A DNA stretch of 18,133 nucleotides from Legionellaceae bacterium. Its GTDB lineage: Bacteria; Pseudomonadota; Gammaproteobacteria; Legionellales; Legionellaceae. The stretch covers positions 1 to 18,133 of the forward strand of contig CANNIJ010000021.1 in NCBI GenBank assembly GCA_947505025.1, read 5' to 3'. The translations under genes and the position numbers were made by a program. Shown piece by piece: positions 1 to 7,634 of the stretch; positions within the stretch are counted from its first letter, which is position 1; each line of letters begins with the position of its first letter. A model generated the notes under the pieces. That model did no database searches and had not been told where the DNA came from. It saw only the letters and a program-made list of their open reading frames with translations.

Positions 1-1575
1 ATTGAATATATCACATTAATATCCAGTATTTTCTTTGTTATAACTTGTAATTTGCCATTTTGGGCTGAAGTCGTTAGTAGTAAAGACCTTTCATCTATAC
101 ATATATGGACGATACTATTATGCCTGGCTATTGCAATTACCGGCGCGTACTGGTTCTTACTGCTGTTAGTAATCAATAGTCTAACACTTAGGTGGTTCAT
201 GCCTATGTTATTTTTGATTACCTCTCTAGCAGTTTATTTCATTTCAACCTTCTATATTTATATAGATCCTTCAATGATCGTTAATGTTGTTAGGGCTAAT
301 GATTGGCAGCAAAGCCGGGAATTTTTGCAATGGCGCATGATCCCTTATGTTTTATTTTTAGGAGTGTTGCCATCTTGGTTTATATGCCGTGTAAAAACAG
401 TTTCTAGGCATTTGATATTTAGATTTTGCATGGTTTTGTTATCACTATGTATGTTATTTGGTGGCGCATGGGCTGTTTGGTATGATTATGCACCTGTTTT
501 TCGTGAACGACGTGAAATTCGTTATTTATGCACGCCATTGAATATTATTTATTCTGTGACGGCAACATATTTGAAAGCACATCAAGATAGTAGAGATAAA
601 ATTAAGATAGGTGAGGACGCTCATCAAATTTCTCGTTCAGAAAATAGTAAACCTAGAGTAATTATTCTTGTGGTTGGGGAAACTGTGCGCGCCTCAAATT
701 GGGGACTGAATAATTATAGCAGGCAAACAACACCCGAGCTTGCTAAGCATCATCTTATTAATTTTACTGACGTAAAAAGTTGTGGTACTAGTACTGCAAT
801 TTCATTACCCTGTATGTTCTCTAATTATGGTCAGCATGACTATAATCGTCAGAGTATAACGAATAGTGAATCTTTACTGCATGTGTTAAATAGAGCTGGA
901 ATTGCTGTGTTATGGCGTGACAATCAGAGTGGGTGTCAAGGAGTGTGTGATGGATTGCCGGCTGAGCATGTAATAGTAGATAACTTATGTAATAATGGCC
1001 GATGTCTAGATGAAGTATTATTGTATCAACTTAAAGAGCGTATCTTGGCTCAAGCAAAAGATCAAATTATTATATTGCATATGCTAGGAAATCATGGGCC
1101 TGCATATTTTGATCGATACCCACAACAATTCAAGCGTTGGTTACCAACTTGTGAAACAACAGACTTGGCTAGTTGTCCGCAAAAATCTATTATAAATACA
1201 TATGATAATGCAATTCTTTATACAGACTCGATACTGGCTCATGCAATCGATTTACTTGCTACGATCAAATCGTATGATACTGGATTAATTTATTTATCTG
1301 ATCATGGCGAGTCCTTGGGTGAGCATAATTTATTCTTACATGGTCTACCATATTTTATAGCTCCAGATGAGCAAAAAAAAGTACCAATGCTTGTGTGGTT
1401 ATCTAAAGGTTTATCAAAACGACTAAAGATAGGATCAGCCTGCTTGCTTAAAAAACAAGCTAACCCTATCTCTCATGACTATTTATTTTCAACTGTTTTA
1501 GGGTTATTAGAAGTTGAAACCAGTATTTATAATTCAGAATATGATCTATGTGCATCTTGCCATACTGTAGCTTAA
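1..1575 (+). CDS. eptA: EptA-family lipid A phosphoethanolamine transferase (5' end outside window)
   Basis: Inner-membrane enzyme that moves phosphoethanolamine from phosphatidylethanolamine to lipid A phosphates, which lowers surface charge and usually raises resistance to cationic peptides. The frame is open from base 1, so the start lies upstream; 524 residues are visible against about 540 for the family, so little is missing. The N-terminal third has several hydrophobic membrane segments, followed by a periplasmic alkaline-phosphatase-like domain. Numbering from the Leu codon at base 52, I see the metal Glu in VVGET (E210), the catalytic Thr in CGTSTA (T248), H348 in GNHGP, D417-H418 in SDHGES and H430. 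These match MCR-1 E246, T285, H395, D465-H466 and H478. The disulfide cysteines are also kept (244/254, 295/299, 313/318, 367/375). All active-site residues are present, so it should be functional. The exact target (lipid A or another glycan) cannot be told from sequence. Confidence 0.93.
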   Translation: MEYITLISSIFFVITCNLPFWAEVVSSKDLSSIHIWTILLCLAIAITGAYWFLLLLVINSLTLRWFMPMLFLITSLAVYFISTFYIYIDPSMIVNVVRANDWQQSREFLQWRMIPYVLFLGVLPSWFICRVKTVSRHLIFRFCMVLLSLCMLFGGAWAVWYDYAPVFRERREIRYLCTPLNIIYSVTATYLKAHQDSRDKIKIGEDAHQISRSENSKPRVIILVVGETVRASNWGLNNYSRQTTPELAKHHLINFTDVKSCGTSTAISLPCMFSNYGQHDYNRQSITNSESLLHVLNRAGIAVLWRDNQSGCQGVCDGLPAEHVIVDNLCNNGRCLDEVLLYQLKERILAQAKDQIIILHMLGNHGPAYFDRYPQQFKRWLPTCETTDLASCPQKSIINTYDNAILYTDSILAHAIDLLATIKSYDTGLIYLSDHGESLGEHNLFLHGLPYFIAPDEQKKVPMLVWLSKGLSKRLKIGSACLLKKQANPISHDYLFSTVLGLLEVETSIYNSEYDLCASCHTVA

Positions 1576-1724
1576 GTGTGATCTTGTCATGATTCATCTG
1601 GCACCCATCTGAATGAGTAAAAAGTATTGACTAGTTGATGTAATATTCGCCTGGTGTGTGTTGTACGTGAGACGAATTACTCTCTCACTGATGTGGTCCA
1701 TTGTGCTCTTAATTACGCATGGAG

Positions 1725-1752
1725 TTGCTTTTTTGTTAAATAAGTGTATAAT
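1725..1752 (+). promoter_or_regulatory. Probable sigma70 promoter of the small-ORF/hemL operon
   Basis: A perfect TATAAT lies at 1747-1752 and TTGCTT at 1725-1730 (4 of 6 matches to TTGACA), separated by 16 bp. It sits 32 bp before the ATG of the 73-residue gene, in the only intergenic space before the two-gene unit. Read by eye; no score was computed. Confidence 0.6.
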
Positions 1753-1784
1753 AACAGACTCTTATTGTCTTTAGGGAATACATT

Positions 1785-2006
1785 ATGCCAACTATGTTTC
1801 GTGATACAACCAAACAAAACACCCTGAGATCTATTGTTAATACTCAGGACCAGCATGAAAAACGTGCGTTACTGCAGGAATTTATCAGCAGAGAGGAGCT
1901 AGAATTAGGTTCTAGAGGAGCATTTATTGATCGAGCCAGAAGCATATTATTTCATTTGGATCATCCATCAGCTGGTGTATTGCAGCCACGACAATTGTTT
2001 CCTTAA
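1785..2006 (+). CDS. Hypothetical 73-residue protein, translationally coupled to hemL
   Basis: I do not recognise this protein. It is small, soluble-looking and highly charged, with no signal peptide, membrane segment or cysteine. Residues about 20-58 look helical, including EKRALLQEFISREELELG and AFIDRARSIL. It is probably real: an AGGG ribosome-binding site (1773-1776) sits 8 bases before its ATG, a good promoter lies just upstream, and its stop codon overlaps the hemL start as TAATG (sharing base 2006). That overlap suggests ribosomes finishing it re-initiate on hemL, so its translation could set HemL output. Whether the protein itself acts, for example on tetrapyrrole synthesis, or only serves as a leader cistron cannot be decided here. 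Confidence 0.72.
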   Translation: MPTMFRDTTKQNTLRSIVNTQDQHEKRALLQEFISREELELGSRGAFIDRARSILFHLDHPSAGVLQPRQLFP

Positions 2007-3295
2007 TGACTAACTCTCATTCTTTGTTTTTAAAAGCTCAAGCATTGATTCCCGGCGGAGTTAATTCGCCGGTACGTGCTTTTACTGGCGTTGGTGGGGA
2101 GCCGGTGTTTTTTAAACAAGCTCAAGGTGCGTATCTGCTCGATGTGGATGGTCGAAGTTATTTAGACTACGTTGGATCCTGGGGGCCGTTAATTCTTGGT
2201 CATTGTCATCCGCGTGTAATTGACGCAGTGCAAAAAGTTCTACATCAAGGCATGAGTTTTGGTGCACCAACTGAACTTGAAATTCTTTTAGCAGAAAAAA
2301 TCATTGAGCTAATGCCCTCAATTGAAAAAATCCGCATGGTTAATTCCGGCACAGAAGCCACCATGACCGCAATTCGTTTGGCACGTGGTTTTACGAAAAA
2401 ATCAAAAATTATAAAATTTAATGGATGTTATCATGGTCATAGCGACAGCTTATTAGTCAAGGCAGGATCTGGTGTTTTGACTTTGAGTTTGCCCGCATCT
2501 CAGGGGATCCCTGATGGTGTGGTGGCAGATACCTTGGTAGCCGAATTTAACAATCTCACACAAGTAACCCAGTTATGTGAAATGTATGCCGATGATTTGG
2601 CTGCAATTATTGTTGAGCCAATTGCGGGTAATATGGGTATGGTCTTGCCTGATCCGGTTTTTCTGGAGCACCTGCGCAGTTTGCGTGATGCCTATGGTGC
2701 AGTATTGATTTTTGATGAGGTGATGACAGGCTTTAGAGTGGCTCTGGGTGGCGCTCAAGCATTATATAATGTGGTGCCTGATTTGACTACTCTGGGTAAA
2801 ATTATTGGTGGCGGGATGCCAGTAGGGGCGATTGGTGGTAGAACTGAGATCATGGATTGTTTGGCGCCAATTGGTGGCGTATATCAGGCTGGTACTTTAT
2901 CAGGTAATCCATTAGCCATGGCAGCTGGACTAGCGACTTTAATTGAGTTAGAAAAACCAGGGTTCTATCAGCATTTAGATTTTATATCTACATCTTTAGT
3001 GCATGCTTTAACGGCAAGTGCCGCAGATTTTAATCTGCCATTTCAGGCTGTTTGTGCCGGCGGTATGTTTGGGTTTTTCTTTAATGCATCGCCGGTGCGT
3101 GAGTATGCCCACGCTGCAGATGCTAATGAAAAATTATTTAAGCAGTTTTTTAGCGGGATGTTAGCTCAAGGAATTTATTGTGCACCATCGAGGTTTGAGG
3201 CTGGTTTTGTATCTAGCGCACATACAATTGAAGATATTCAACACACACAAAAAATTGTGAAATTAGTTTTTTCTAAATTATCTCTAGACAGTTGA
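2006..3295 (+). CDS. hemL: Glutamate-1-semialdehyde 2,1-aminomutase
   Basis: Cytoplasmic PLP enzyme that converts glutamate-1-semialdehyde to 5-aminolevulinate, the second step of the C5 route to heme and other tetrapyrroles after glutamyl-tRNA reductase (HemA). It has 429 residues, close to the usual 425-430. Visible motifs are the N-terminal PGGVNSPVRAF, the phosphate-binding NSGTEA (113-118), CYHGHSDS (141-148), the PLP Asp in IFDEVMTGFR (about 235-244), and the Schiff-base lysine K265 in TLGKIIGGGMPVGAIGG, the same number as in E. coli. The C-terminal APSRFEAGFVSSAH is typical. The ATG overlaps the stop of the preceding small gene and no other start fits. It converges on minE with 10 bp between stop codons. 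Confidence 0.97.
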   Translation: MTNSHSLFLKAQALIPGGVNSPVRAFTGVGGEPVFFKQAQGAYLLDVDGRSYLDYVGSWGPLILGHCHPRVIDAVQKVLHQGMSFGAPTELEILLAEKIIELMPSIEKIRMVNSGTEATMTAIRLARGFTKKSKIIKFNGCYHGHSDSLLVKAGSGVLTLSLPASQGIPDGVVADTLVAEFNNLTQVTQLCEMYADDLAAIIVEPIAGNMGMVLPDPVFLEHLRSLRDAYGAVLIFDEVMTGFRVALGGAQALYNVVPDLTTLGKIIGGGMPVGAIGGRTEIMDCLAPIGGVYQAGTLSGNPLAMAAGLATLIELEKPGFYQHLDFISTSLVHALTASAADFNLPFQAVCAGGMFGFFFNASPVREYAHAADANEKLFKQFFSGMLAQGIYCAPSRFEAGFVSSAHTIEDIQHTQKIVKLVFSKLSLDS

Positions 3296-3305
3296 AACGC
3301 TGTAT

Positions 3306-3563
3306 TTAGCGCAGCACTTCTTCTGGCATCGTAAAATTAAGTTCCAAAACAGCACTGTCTCCATTACGCTCTAGGTTAACGTTGACTTGATCACGATGAA
3401 TCGGGATGTATTTTGCAATTACAGCAAGAATTTCTTCCTGTAGCTGTGGCAAATAATCAGGAGCGTTCCTTTTAGAGCGCTCGTGAGAAATTATGATTTG
3501 CAAACGCTCTTTTGCTACAGATGCTGTAGACGTTCTTTTTCTTAGATAGTTGAGTATACTCAT
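3306..3563 (-). CDS. minE: Cell division topological specificity factor MinE
   Basis: MinE stimulates the MinD ATPase at the membrane and drives the pole-to-pole Min oscillation that keeps the division site at midcell. The 85-residue length is normal (88 in E. coli). The N-terminal membrane-contact/MinD-binding part carries NYLRKRTSTASVAKERLQII (residues 5-24), followed by the dimerising topological-specificity domain with PQLQEEILAVIAKYI and a beta strand near LELNF. Its ATG overlaps the minD stop as ATGA (3560-3563), so the two are co-translated. The purine-rich AGGGAG upstream is 11 bases from the ATG, rather far, which fits re-initiation after minD. Confidence 0.96.
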   Translation of the reverse strand: MSILNYLRKRTSTASVAKERLQIIISHERSKRNAPDYLPQLQEEILAVIAKYIPIHRDQVNVNLERNGDSAVLELNFTMPEEVLR

Positions 3564-4390
3564 GCTGTTGCATTCTCCCTATGCTTGCTAAATAGGCGAC
3601 GCAGAATCCCTTTGCGCTCGCTGTTAATAAATTTCATTGGCCGCTCTTCACCGAGAAAACGTGCAATAGCATCTTTATAAGCGGTGCCGGCATCGCTTTG
3701 GTCGTCCAAGATTACAGGCGTGCCTGTGTTTGATGCTTTTAATACCGCCTGTGATTCAGGAATAACCCCAATTAATGGGATGGCAAGAATATTCATAACG
3801 TCTTCAACACTTAACATTTCCCCACGCGCAACACGTTCACTATCATAGCGAGTTAAGAGCAAGAATTCTTTGATTGGGTCTAGTCCTTCGATGGCTCGCT
3901 TAGTTTTACTGGCTAACATTCCCAGGATTCGATCTGAATCACGAACTGAAGAAACTTCAGGATTGGTTATGATCATTGCGTAATCTGCATAATGCATCGC
4001 CATTAGTGCGCCAGATTCTATTCCAGCTGGAGAATCACATACAATAAACTCAAAGTCTTTAGATAAATCTTCAAGTACGCGCCCCACACCCTCAAGAGTC
4101 AGTGCGTCTTTGTCGCGCGTTTGTGATGCAGGCAGCAAGCAAAGATTAGGAATACGCTTATCTTTAATCAATGTTTGATTTAAGGTGGATTCGCCGTTAA
4201 TAACATTGATAAAGTCATAGACCACACGACGCTCACAACCCATAATAAGGTCCAAGTTTCGCAAGCCAATATCAAAATCAATAACAACGGTTTTATGACC
4301 TCGCAGTGCGAGACCAGAAGCTATGGCGGCCGAAGACGTAGTTTTTCCAACTCCGCCTTTACCAGAAGTAACAACGATGATCTTAGCCAA
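3560..4390 (-). CDS. minD: Septum site-determining ATPase MinD (TTG start)
   Basis: Deviant Walker ATPase that cycles on and off the inner membrane and positions the division inhibitor. I place the start at the TTG at 4390, giving 276 residues that begin (M)AKIIVVTSGKGGVGKTT, exactly the family N-terminus, with K11 and K16 and the D38/D40 pair (VIDFDIGLRN) at E. coli numbers. An AAGGAAG ribosome-binding site lies 8 bases before this TTG. The frame is open further upstream (ATG at 4420, TTG at 4438), but those starts add 10-16 residues with no family counterpart. The C-terminus (RKGILRRLFSKH) is the amphipathic membrane-targeting helix. It is followed by minE in overlap and preceded by bamE. 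There is no minC in the window. Confidence 0.95.
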   Translation of the reverse strand: MAKIIVVTSGKGGVGKTTSSAAIASGLALRGHKTVVIDFDIGLRNLDLIMGCERRVVYDFINVINGESTLNQTLIKDKRIPNLCLLPASQTRDKDALTLEGVGRVLEDLSKDFEFIVCDSPAGIESGALMAMHYADYAMIITNPEVSSVRDSDRILGMLASKTKRAIEGLDPIKEFLLLTRYDSERVARGEMLSVEDVMNILAIPLIGVIPESQAVLKASNTGTPVILDDQSDAGTAYKDAIARFLGEERPMKFINSERKGILRRLFSKHRENATA

Positions 4391-4398
4391 CGTGAATT

Positions 4399-4405
4399 CT
4401 TCCTT
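4399..4405 (-). promoter_or_regulatory. Ribosome-binding site that decides the minD TTG start
   Basis: On the minus strand this reads AAGGAAG and lies 8 bases upstream of the TTG at 4390. It lies inside the longer open frame, so it argues for the TTG over the ATG at 4420 and the TTG at 4438. Confidence 0.7.
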
Positions 4406-4464
4406 GTATGGGATAAACATCTGCTTGAATTTAGACAAACATGATGCAATCCATTAGATAGTCA

Positions 4465-4494
4465 AATATAGTCTACACGTTCTTTTTCTTTCAA
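4465..4494 (-). promoter_or_regulatory. Probable sigma70 promoter for minDE
   Basis: Minus-strand TTGAAA (4494-4489) and TATATT (4470-4465) each match the consensus at 5 of 6 positions and are 18 bp apart. The -35 box overlaps the bamE stop codon (4491-4493). It would start transcription about 65-70 bases before the minD TTG, so minDE can be expressed apart from bamE. Confidence 0.5.
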
Positions 4495-4790
4495 ACAATC
4501 CGTGTCAAGCGATTATTTTTAAAATCAAAACCTACATGTCTCTCTTTAATTGGACCATTACCTCTACGCCAGGTGTAGACATAATTCCAATGGTCGTCAT
4601 TGAAGGTGGTTGAGAGTAAAGATGTTCCCATGATTCGAGCCACGTCTTCCTTGCTCATACCAATAGTGATGCTGGCCAAGTTTTTTTTAGGTAATAAGTT
4701 ACCTTGTTGTACAATGCTTCTTGCAAAGTCGTATGACATACATCCCGACAAGAGGCTAAAAAGTATCGAAAAAACAGTTAAGAAACGCAT
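4491..4790 (-). CDS. bamE: Outer membrane assembly lipoprotein BamE (SmpA/OmlA family)
   Basis: BamE is a small lipoprotein of the BAM complex that folds beta-barrel proteins into the outer membrane. The signal peptide ends in the lipobox LLSGC, with the lipidated cysteine at residue 17. The mature part follows the BamE pattern: QQGNLL (28-33), the ITIGMSKEDVARIMGTSLL helix region (41-59), HWNYVYTWRRG (67-77) and the closing strand VGFDFKNNRLTRIV. The 99-residue length is near the family norm of 100-115. In many gammaproteobacteria the gene lies divergent from fur. Here it lies between a FGase-family gene and minD, with the only Fur-family gene about 5 kb away. The ATG at 4790 has GGAA about 10 bases upstream. 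Confidence 0.92.
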   Translation of the reverse strand: MRFLTVFSILFSLLSGCMSYDFARSIVQQGNLLPKKNLASITIGMSKEDVARIMGTSLLSTTFNDDHWNYVYTWRRGNGPIKERHVGFDFKNNRLTRIV

Positions 4791-4829
4791 ATGATAGCAA
4801 ATTCCAATATAGATGATGAATAAAAGGCA

Positions 4830-4835
4830 AGTATA
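4830..4835 (-). promoter_or_regulatory. Possible -10 box of bamE
   Basis: Minus-strand TATACT (5 of 6 to consensus) lies 39 bp before the bamE ATG, in the 86-bp gap after the FGase-family gene. No good -35 is seen; TTCGAA-like sequence sits about 15-16 bp upstream. Weak support. Confidence 0.3.
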
Positions 4836-4876
4836 CTGGGCTTATGCTCGTTCGAACAGATATTTAAATGTGTTTA

Positions 4877-5581
4877 TTATAATAATTGTAAAAGTTCGCT
4901 CAAGCTGGAGTAGATTGCTTGGGTCATCTGAGTGCGCGTATCTATATGATCAAGTAGAGCGTGATTGACCGTTAATTGTAGGCCTAGATAATCAGATTCT
5001 GCATAGTATTTTCGCAGTGTTTTTTGCAGATTAAATTTGATACCGGCATATGGGTAATTCATGCGTACACGATATGCTGGGGTTTGCTGTAAAAATAACC
5101 CACGCCAAATACGTGCGACCTCTTTTTCGGCATGTCGGTGTGGATCATATAAAAGACCAATGGCAGCATTACGGTATAATCCATGGAGTATTGGCTTAAA
5201 TGTACGCAGTGAAACATGTAGTACCTGTTCTCCTGCATCAATGTGTTCTTGAATTAATTTATGTGTTGCCTGATTGAATGGCAGATAGTATTGATCTATA
5301 AGTTGTTGTTTTAGATTCTCACTTAAATTACGTGTAAACCGCGAGAAACAACGATCATTCTTGGGTGGGCGATTACAATCAACCAGTAGGTGGGTTACAG
5401 AGCTACTAGTGTATTCACATCCAAGATGTTGACTTAATTGTTGTGTTAACTCTAGACATCCAGTATCGAATGCACGTGGTGACTGTAGAATCCGATGATG
5501 ATGCAAAAAAATGGACATAAGTTCATCTGGAACATTATTCACCGCATGCGTGCAACTTAAGATCAGAACGGTGGTTTTCAT
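4877..5581 (-). CDS. N-formylglutamate amidohydrolase-family protein (PF05013-like), probably inactive
   Basis: The overall pattern is that of the FGase family, whose active members cleave N-formyl-glutamate: AFDTGCLELTQQL (37-49), THLLVDCNR (63-71), the YYLPF helix (98-102), IGLLYDP (141-147) and RMNYPYAG (173-180). The 234-residue length is about usual. Several positions that I recall as nearly invariant are changed. The N-terminal CEHAGN motif is CTHAVN (10-15), the HSFTP motif is RTFKP (126-130), and the late IELEVNQ is LQLTVNH (201-207). The fold thus seems kept while the presumed metal/catalytic Glu and His are lost. This comparison is from memory, not an alignment. The ATG overlaps the stop of the BON gene (5578-5581), so the two are co-expressed. 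The function is unknown; substrate binding without catalysis or a new reaction are both possible. Confidence 0.8.
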   Translation of the reverse strand: MKTTVLILSCTHAVNNVPDELMSIFLHHHRILQSPRAFDTGCLELTQQLSQHLGCEYTSSSVTHLLVDCNRPPKNDRCFSRFTRNLSENLKQQLIDQYYLPFNQATHKLIQEHIDAGEQVLHVSLRTFKPILHGLYRNAAIGLLYDPHRHAEKEVARIWRGLFLQQTPAYRVRMNYPYAGIKFNLQKTLRKYYAESDYLGLQLTVNHALLDHIDTRTQMTQAIYSSLSELLQLL

Positions 5582-6123
5582 GCTGATACTCTCAAGTGTG
5601 AAATTATTTTTTTGACGCCAGCTACTCTATTTGCGCGTTTTAAAATAAAATCAATTGATCTAAGGTTTTTTAGCTCACCGGTTAAGGTCACGATACCATT
5701 ATGAGTTGATGTTTGAATGCCAACCAATGGGATCGATTCATCGTCAAAAACTTTAGCTACAAGAATTGCAGCCTCGACTTTTGTGGTGATATACATATCA
5801 GTTAATTGTGTATTAACACGTTTGATCTCTAATTCATCTACATTGACGGAGAGCACACCTTTGGTATTTTTTGCAATACGTAACGCATCGACAAACGCTT
5901 GATTGTCATTGACATGGCCACTTAAGCGCACCACGCCATTCTTAGTCGAGACTAATAGTTTTAATAAGCTAAGATTTTTATTTTTTGCATAGCTGGTAGT
6001 TATTTTAGTTGTGATTAAGGTGTCAGATAATTTCTGTTCAATTACGTCCAATCGATCTGCGCCAGCTGGCTGTAAAAAACCGCCGAATAGAATTACAAAA
6101 ATAAATGGACGAAAATAATGCAT
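5578..6123 (-). CDS. Periplasmic protein with two BON domains (OsmY-like)
   Basis: BON domains are small alpha/beta modules thought to bind phospholipid surfaces. OsmY-like and DolP-like proteins carry two of them and act in the periplasm or at the outer membrane. This 181-residue protein has a cleavable signal peptide with a likely cut after AGA (residue 22) and no lipobox cysteine. The first BON domain spans about 33-100 (KNGVVRLSGHVND, then A-KNTKGVLSVNVDELEI) and the second about 108-179 (HNGIVTLTGELKN, then ANRVAGVKKIISHLRV). The central glycines of both repeats are present. It heads a two-gene unit with the FGase-family gene through a 4-bp ATGA overlap and is divergent from the MFS operon. 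It is not clearly DolP, because the lipid anchor is missing, so I give no symbol. Confidence 0.87.
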   Translation of the reverse strand: MHYFRPFIFVILFGGFLQPAGADRLDVIEQKLSDTLITTKITTSYAKNKNLSLLKLLVSTKNGVVRLSGHVNDNQAFVDALRIAKNTKGVLSVNVDELEIKRVNTQLTDMYITTKVEAAILVAKVFDDESIPLVGIQTSTHNGIVTLTGELKNLRSIDFILKRANRVAGVKKIISHLRVSA

Positions 6124-6359
6124 ATCAGCCTTGTGTATGGAGGATTTTAAATTAGATTAATTAAGTATATCACCTATTAGATGTTTTATAATTATATTAT
6201 ATTTTGGCAGCTCCAGAGTTAAAATATCTGGTATTGAAGTCTATTTTGAGAATTAATTGCATTTTTTACTGGCGAATTTTAATCATTTTTAGTAAAGTAC
6301 CTGCACTGAATAGCTAACTGGTCCATAATCCTGCATTTTTTGCTTTATCAGAGGTTATT
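6124..6359. promoter_or_regulatory. Divergent AT-rich promoter region between the BON and MFS operons
   Basis: This 236-bp gap has no plausible gene. On the minus strand TATACT (6169-6164) is a fair -10 for the BON gene, 41 bp before its ATG, without a clear -35. On the plus strand candidates are TTGCAT (6257-6262) with TTTAAT (6278-6283), a short 15-bp spacer, or CATAAT at 6324-6329. Bases 6181-6205 are almost pure A/T and could act as an UP element or a silencer-binding site. No operator palindrome stood out. Confidence 0.35.
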
Positions 6360-7634
6360 TTGTCAAATCAAAATACTAGTTGCCCCAAATCATTTCTAGG
6401 CCTGATTGATCGCTGTATGCCTTGGATTGTATGTCTTTCTGCTGGCTTGTTCTTTTTTTATGTTTTTTTCCAATTAAACGTTTTTGATGTAATCAATCAA
6501 CCATTACGTCAGGCATTTAATTTGAATGCAGCGCAGTTAAGTTGGATGTCCAGTACATTTGTCTGGGCTAATGTGGTGTTTTTATTGCCAGCAGGAATTA
6601 TTCTTGATCGCTTTCCCGTGCGTATAGTGATTTTTTTAAGCATGTGCGTGTGTGTTTTAGGTACATTTGGTTTTGCCTGTACTCATTCATGGGCTTTGGC
6701 CTCGTTCTATCATGCACTGACTGGTGCCAGTAATGCATTTTGCTTTCTGTCGTGCATTGTGTTGGTTTCGCGCTGGTTTGAGCCCCGTCATGGGGCCTTG
6801 GTCATTGGGTGTATAGTTACGTTAGCTTTTCTAGGAGGCATGATGGCTCATACACCATTAGCCTATCTGAACCATCATTATGGATGGCGGCATGCAGTTT
6901 TGATTGACGGGGTGGTTGGTTTGGTACTCTTGTCATGGATTTTTGTTGTTGTACGTGATCCTCCTTTGTGGAGTACGCAGCATGCAGATGCTGATAAATC
7001 ATGGTTTTCTGGTTTTAGTGATGTGTTACGTAACAGACAAAATTGGTTCGCAGGTTTTTACACAGCATGTTTAAATTTACCAATCATGGTGTTGTGTGCT
7101 TTGTGGGGTGCAAGTTATTTGCATGTGGTTTATCAACGTACGCCCCTGGAATCCAGTAATATAGTCAGTTTAATTTTTATGGGCAGTATTGTTGGTTGTC
7201 CGCTGATGGGTTGGTTGTCTGATCGGATTGGACGACGCAAGCCTCTGATGATTTTTGGGGCAGCTGCCACTTTATTTTTATTATTGCCGTTAGTCAATGG
7301 CTGGTTTGGTGGTAGTCATTTGTTGCCAGTGGTATTTTTTTTATTAGGTTTTTTTACCAGTACCCAGGTAATTAGTTATCCACTGATTGCCGAAAGTAAC
7401 ACTTTACACACGACTGGATTAGCCACTAGCTTGGCATCGATTGTAATTATGGGTGGTGGTGGCTTAGGCCAGGTTTTATTTGGTTATTTGATGCAACATC
7501 CTCTGGGTTTGATGTCTGGTGGTGATAGTATCTTAGATTTTCAACGAGCGATGTGGTTGTTTCCTGCAGCGATCTTGCTCGCGTTAATTGTAAGTTTATG
7601 TATACGTGAAACGTATAACGCAAGGAGACTTTGA
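6360..7634 (+). CDS. MFS transporter, Legionella/Coxiella-type (first of tandem pair, TTG start)
   Basis: Twelve-helix major facilitator carrier of 424 residues, mostly hydrophobic. The N-terminal PWIVCLSAGLFFFYVFFQLN is typical of the large Legionellales carrier families, which include the Pht phagosomal transporters. MFS loop motifs are visible: ILDRFPVR after helix 2 and WLSDRIGRRKPL between the two halves. It starts at TTG 6360 with GAGG five bases before it; the next Met (residue 20) lies inside helix 1, so TTG is preferred. Its TGA shares one base with the ATG of the next carrier. The substrate is unknown. Because deoB follows in the same operon, nucleosides are an attractive guess, by analogy with the PhtC/PhtD pair linked to thymidine uptake in Legionella pneumophila. 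That is inference; amino acids are the main alternative. Confidence 0.9.
   Translation: MSNQNTSCPKSFLGLIDRCMPWIVCLSAGLFFFYVFFQLNVFDVINQPLRQAFNLNAAQLSWMSSTFVWANVVFLLPAGIILDRFPVRIVIFLSMCVCVLGTFGFACTHSWALASFYHALTGASNAFCFLSCIVLVSRWFEPRHGALVIGCIVTLAFLGGMMAHTPLAYLNHHYGWRHAVLIDGVVGLVLLSWIFVVVRDPPLWSTQHADADKSWFSGFSDVLRNRQNWFAGFYTACLNLPIMVLCALWGASYLHVVYQRTPLESSNIVSLIFMGSIVGCPLMGWLSDRIGRRKPLMIFGAAATLFLLLPLVNGWFGGSHLLPVVFFLLGFFTSTQVISYPLIAESNTLHTTGLATSLASIVIMGGGGLGQVLFGYLMQHPLGLMSGGDSILDFQRAMWLFPAAILLALIVSLCIRETYNARRL
7622..7627 (+). promoter_or_regulatory. Ribosome-binding site of the second MFS gene
   Basis: AAGGAG, 6 bases before the ATG at 7634. It favours this ATG over the in-frame TTG at 7631, which would leave only three bases of spacing. 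Confidence 0.7.

Noticed and set aside
37..44. GTTATAAC palindrome as a possible Zur half-operator
   Set aside because: Lies inside the eptA coding sequence, is only 8 bp, and lacks the longer Zur-box symmetry.
1667..1688. Hairpin GTGAGA/TCTCAC after the eptA gene
   Set aside because: Six-pair stem with a 10-base loop and no T tract; not a credible intrinsic terminator.
3297..3312. Hairpin (CGCT/AGCG, 6-base loop) between the hemL and minE stops, as a bidirectional terminator
   Set aside because: Only four strong pairs and no proper T-run on either side; likely chance.
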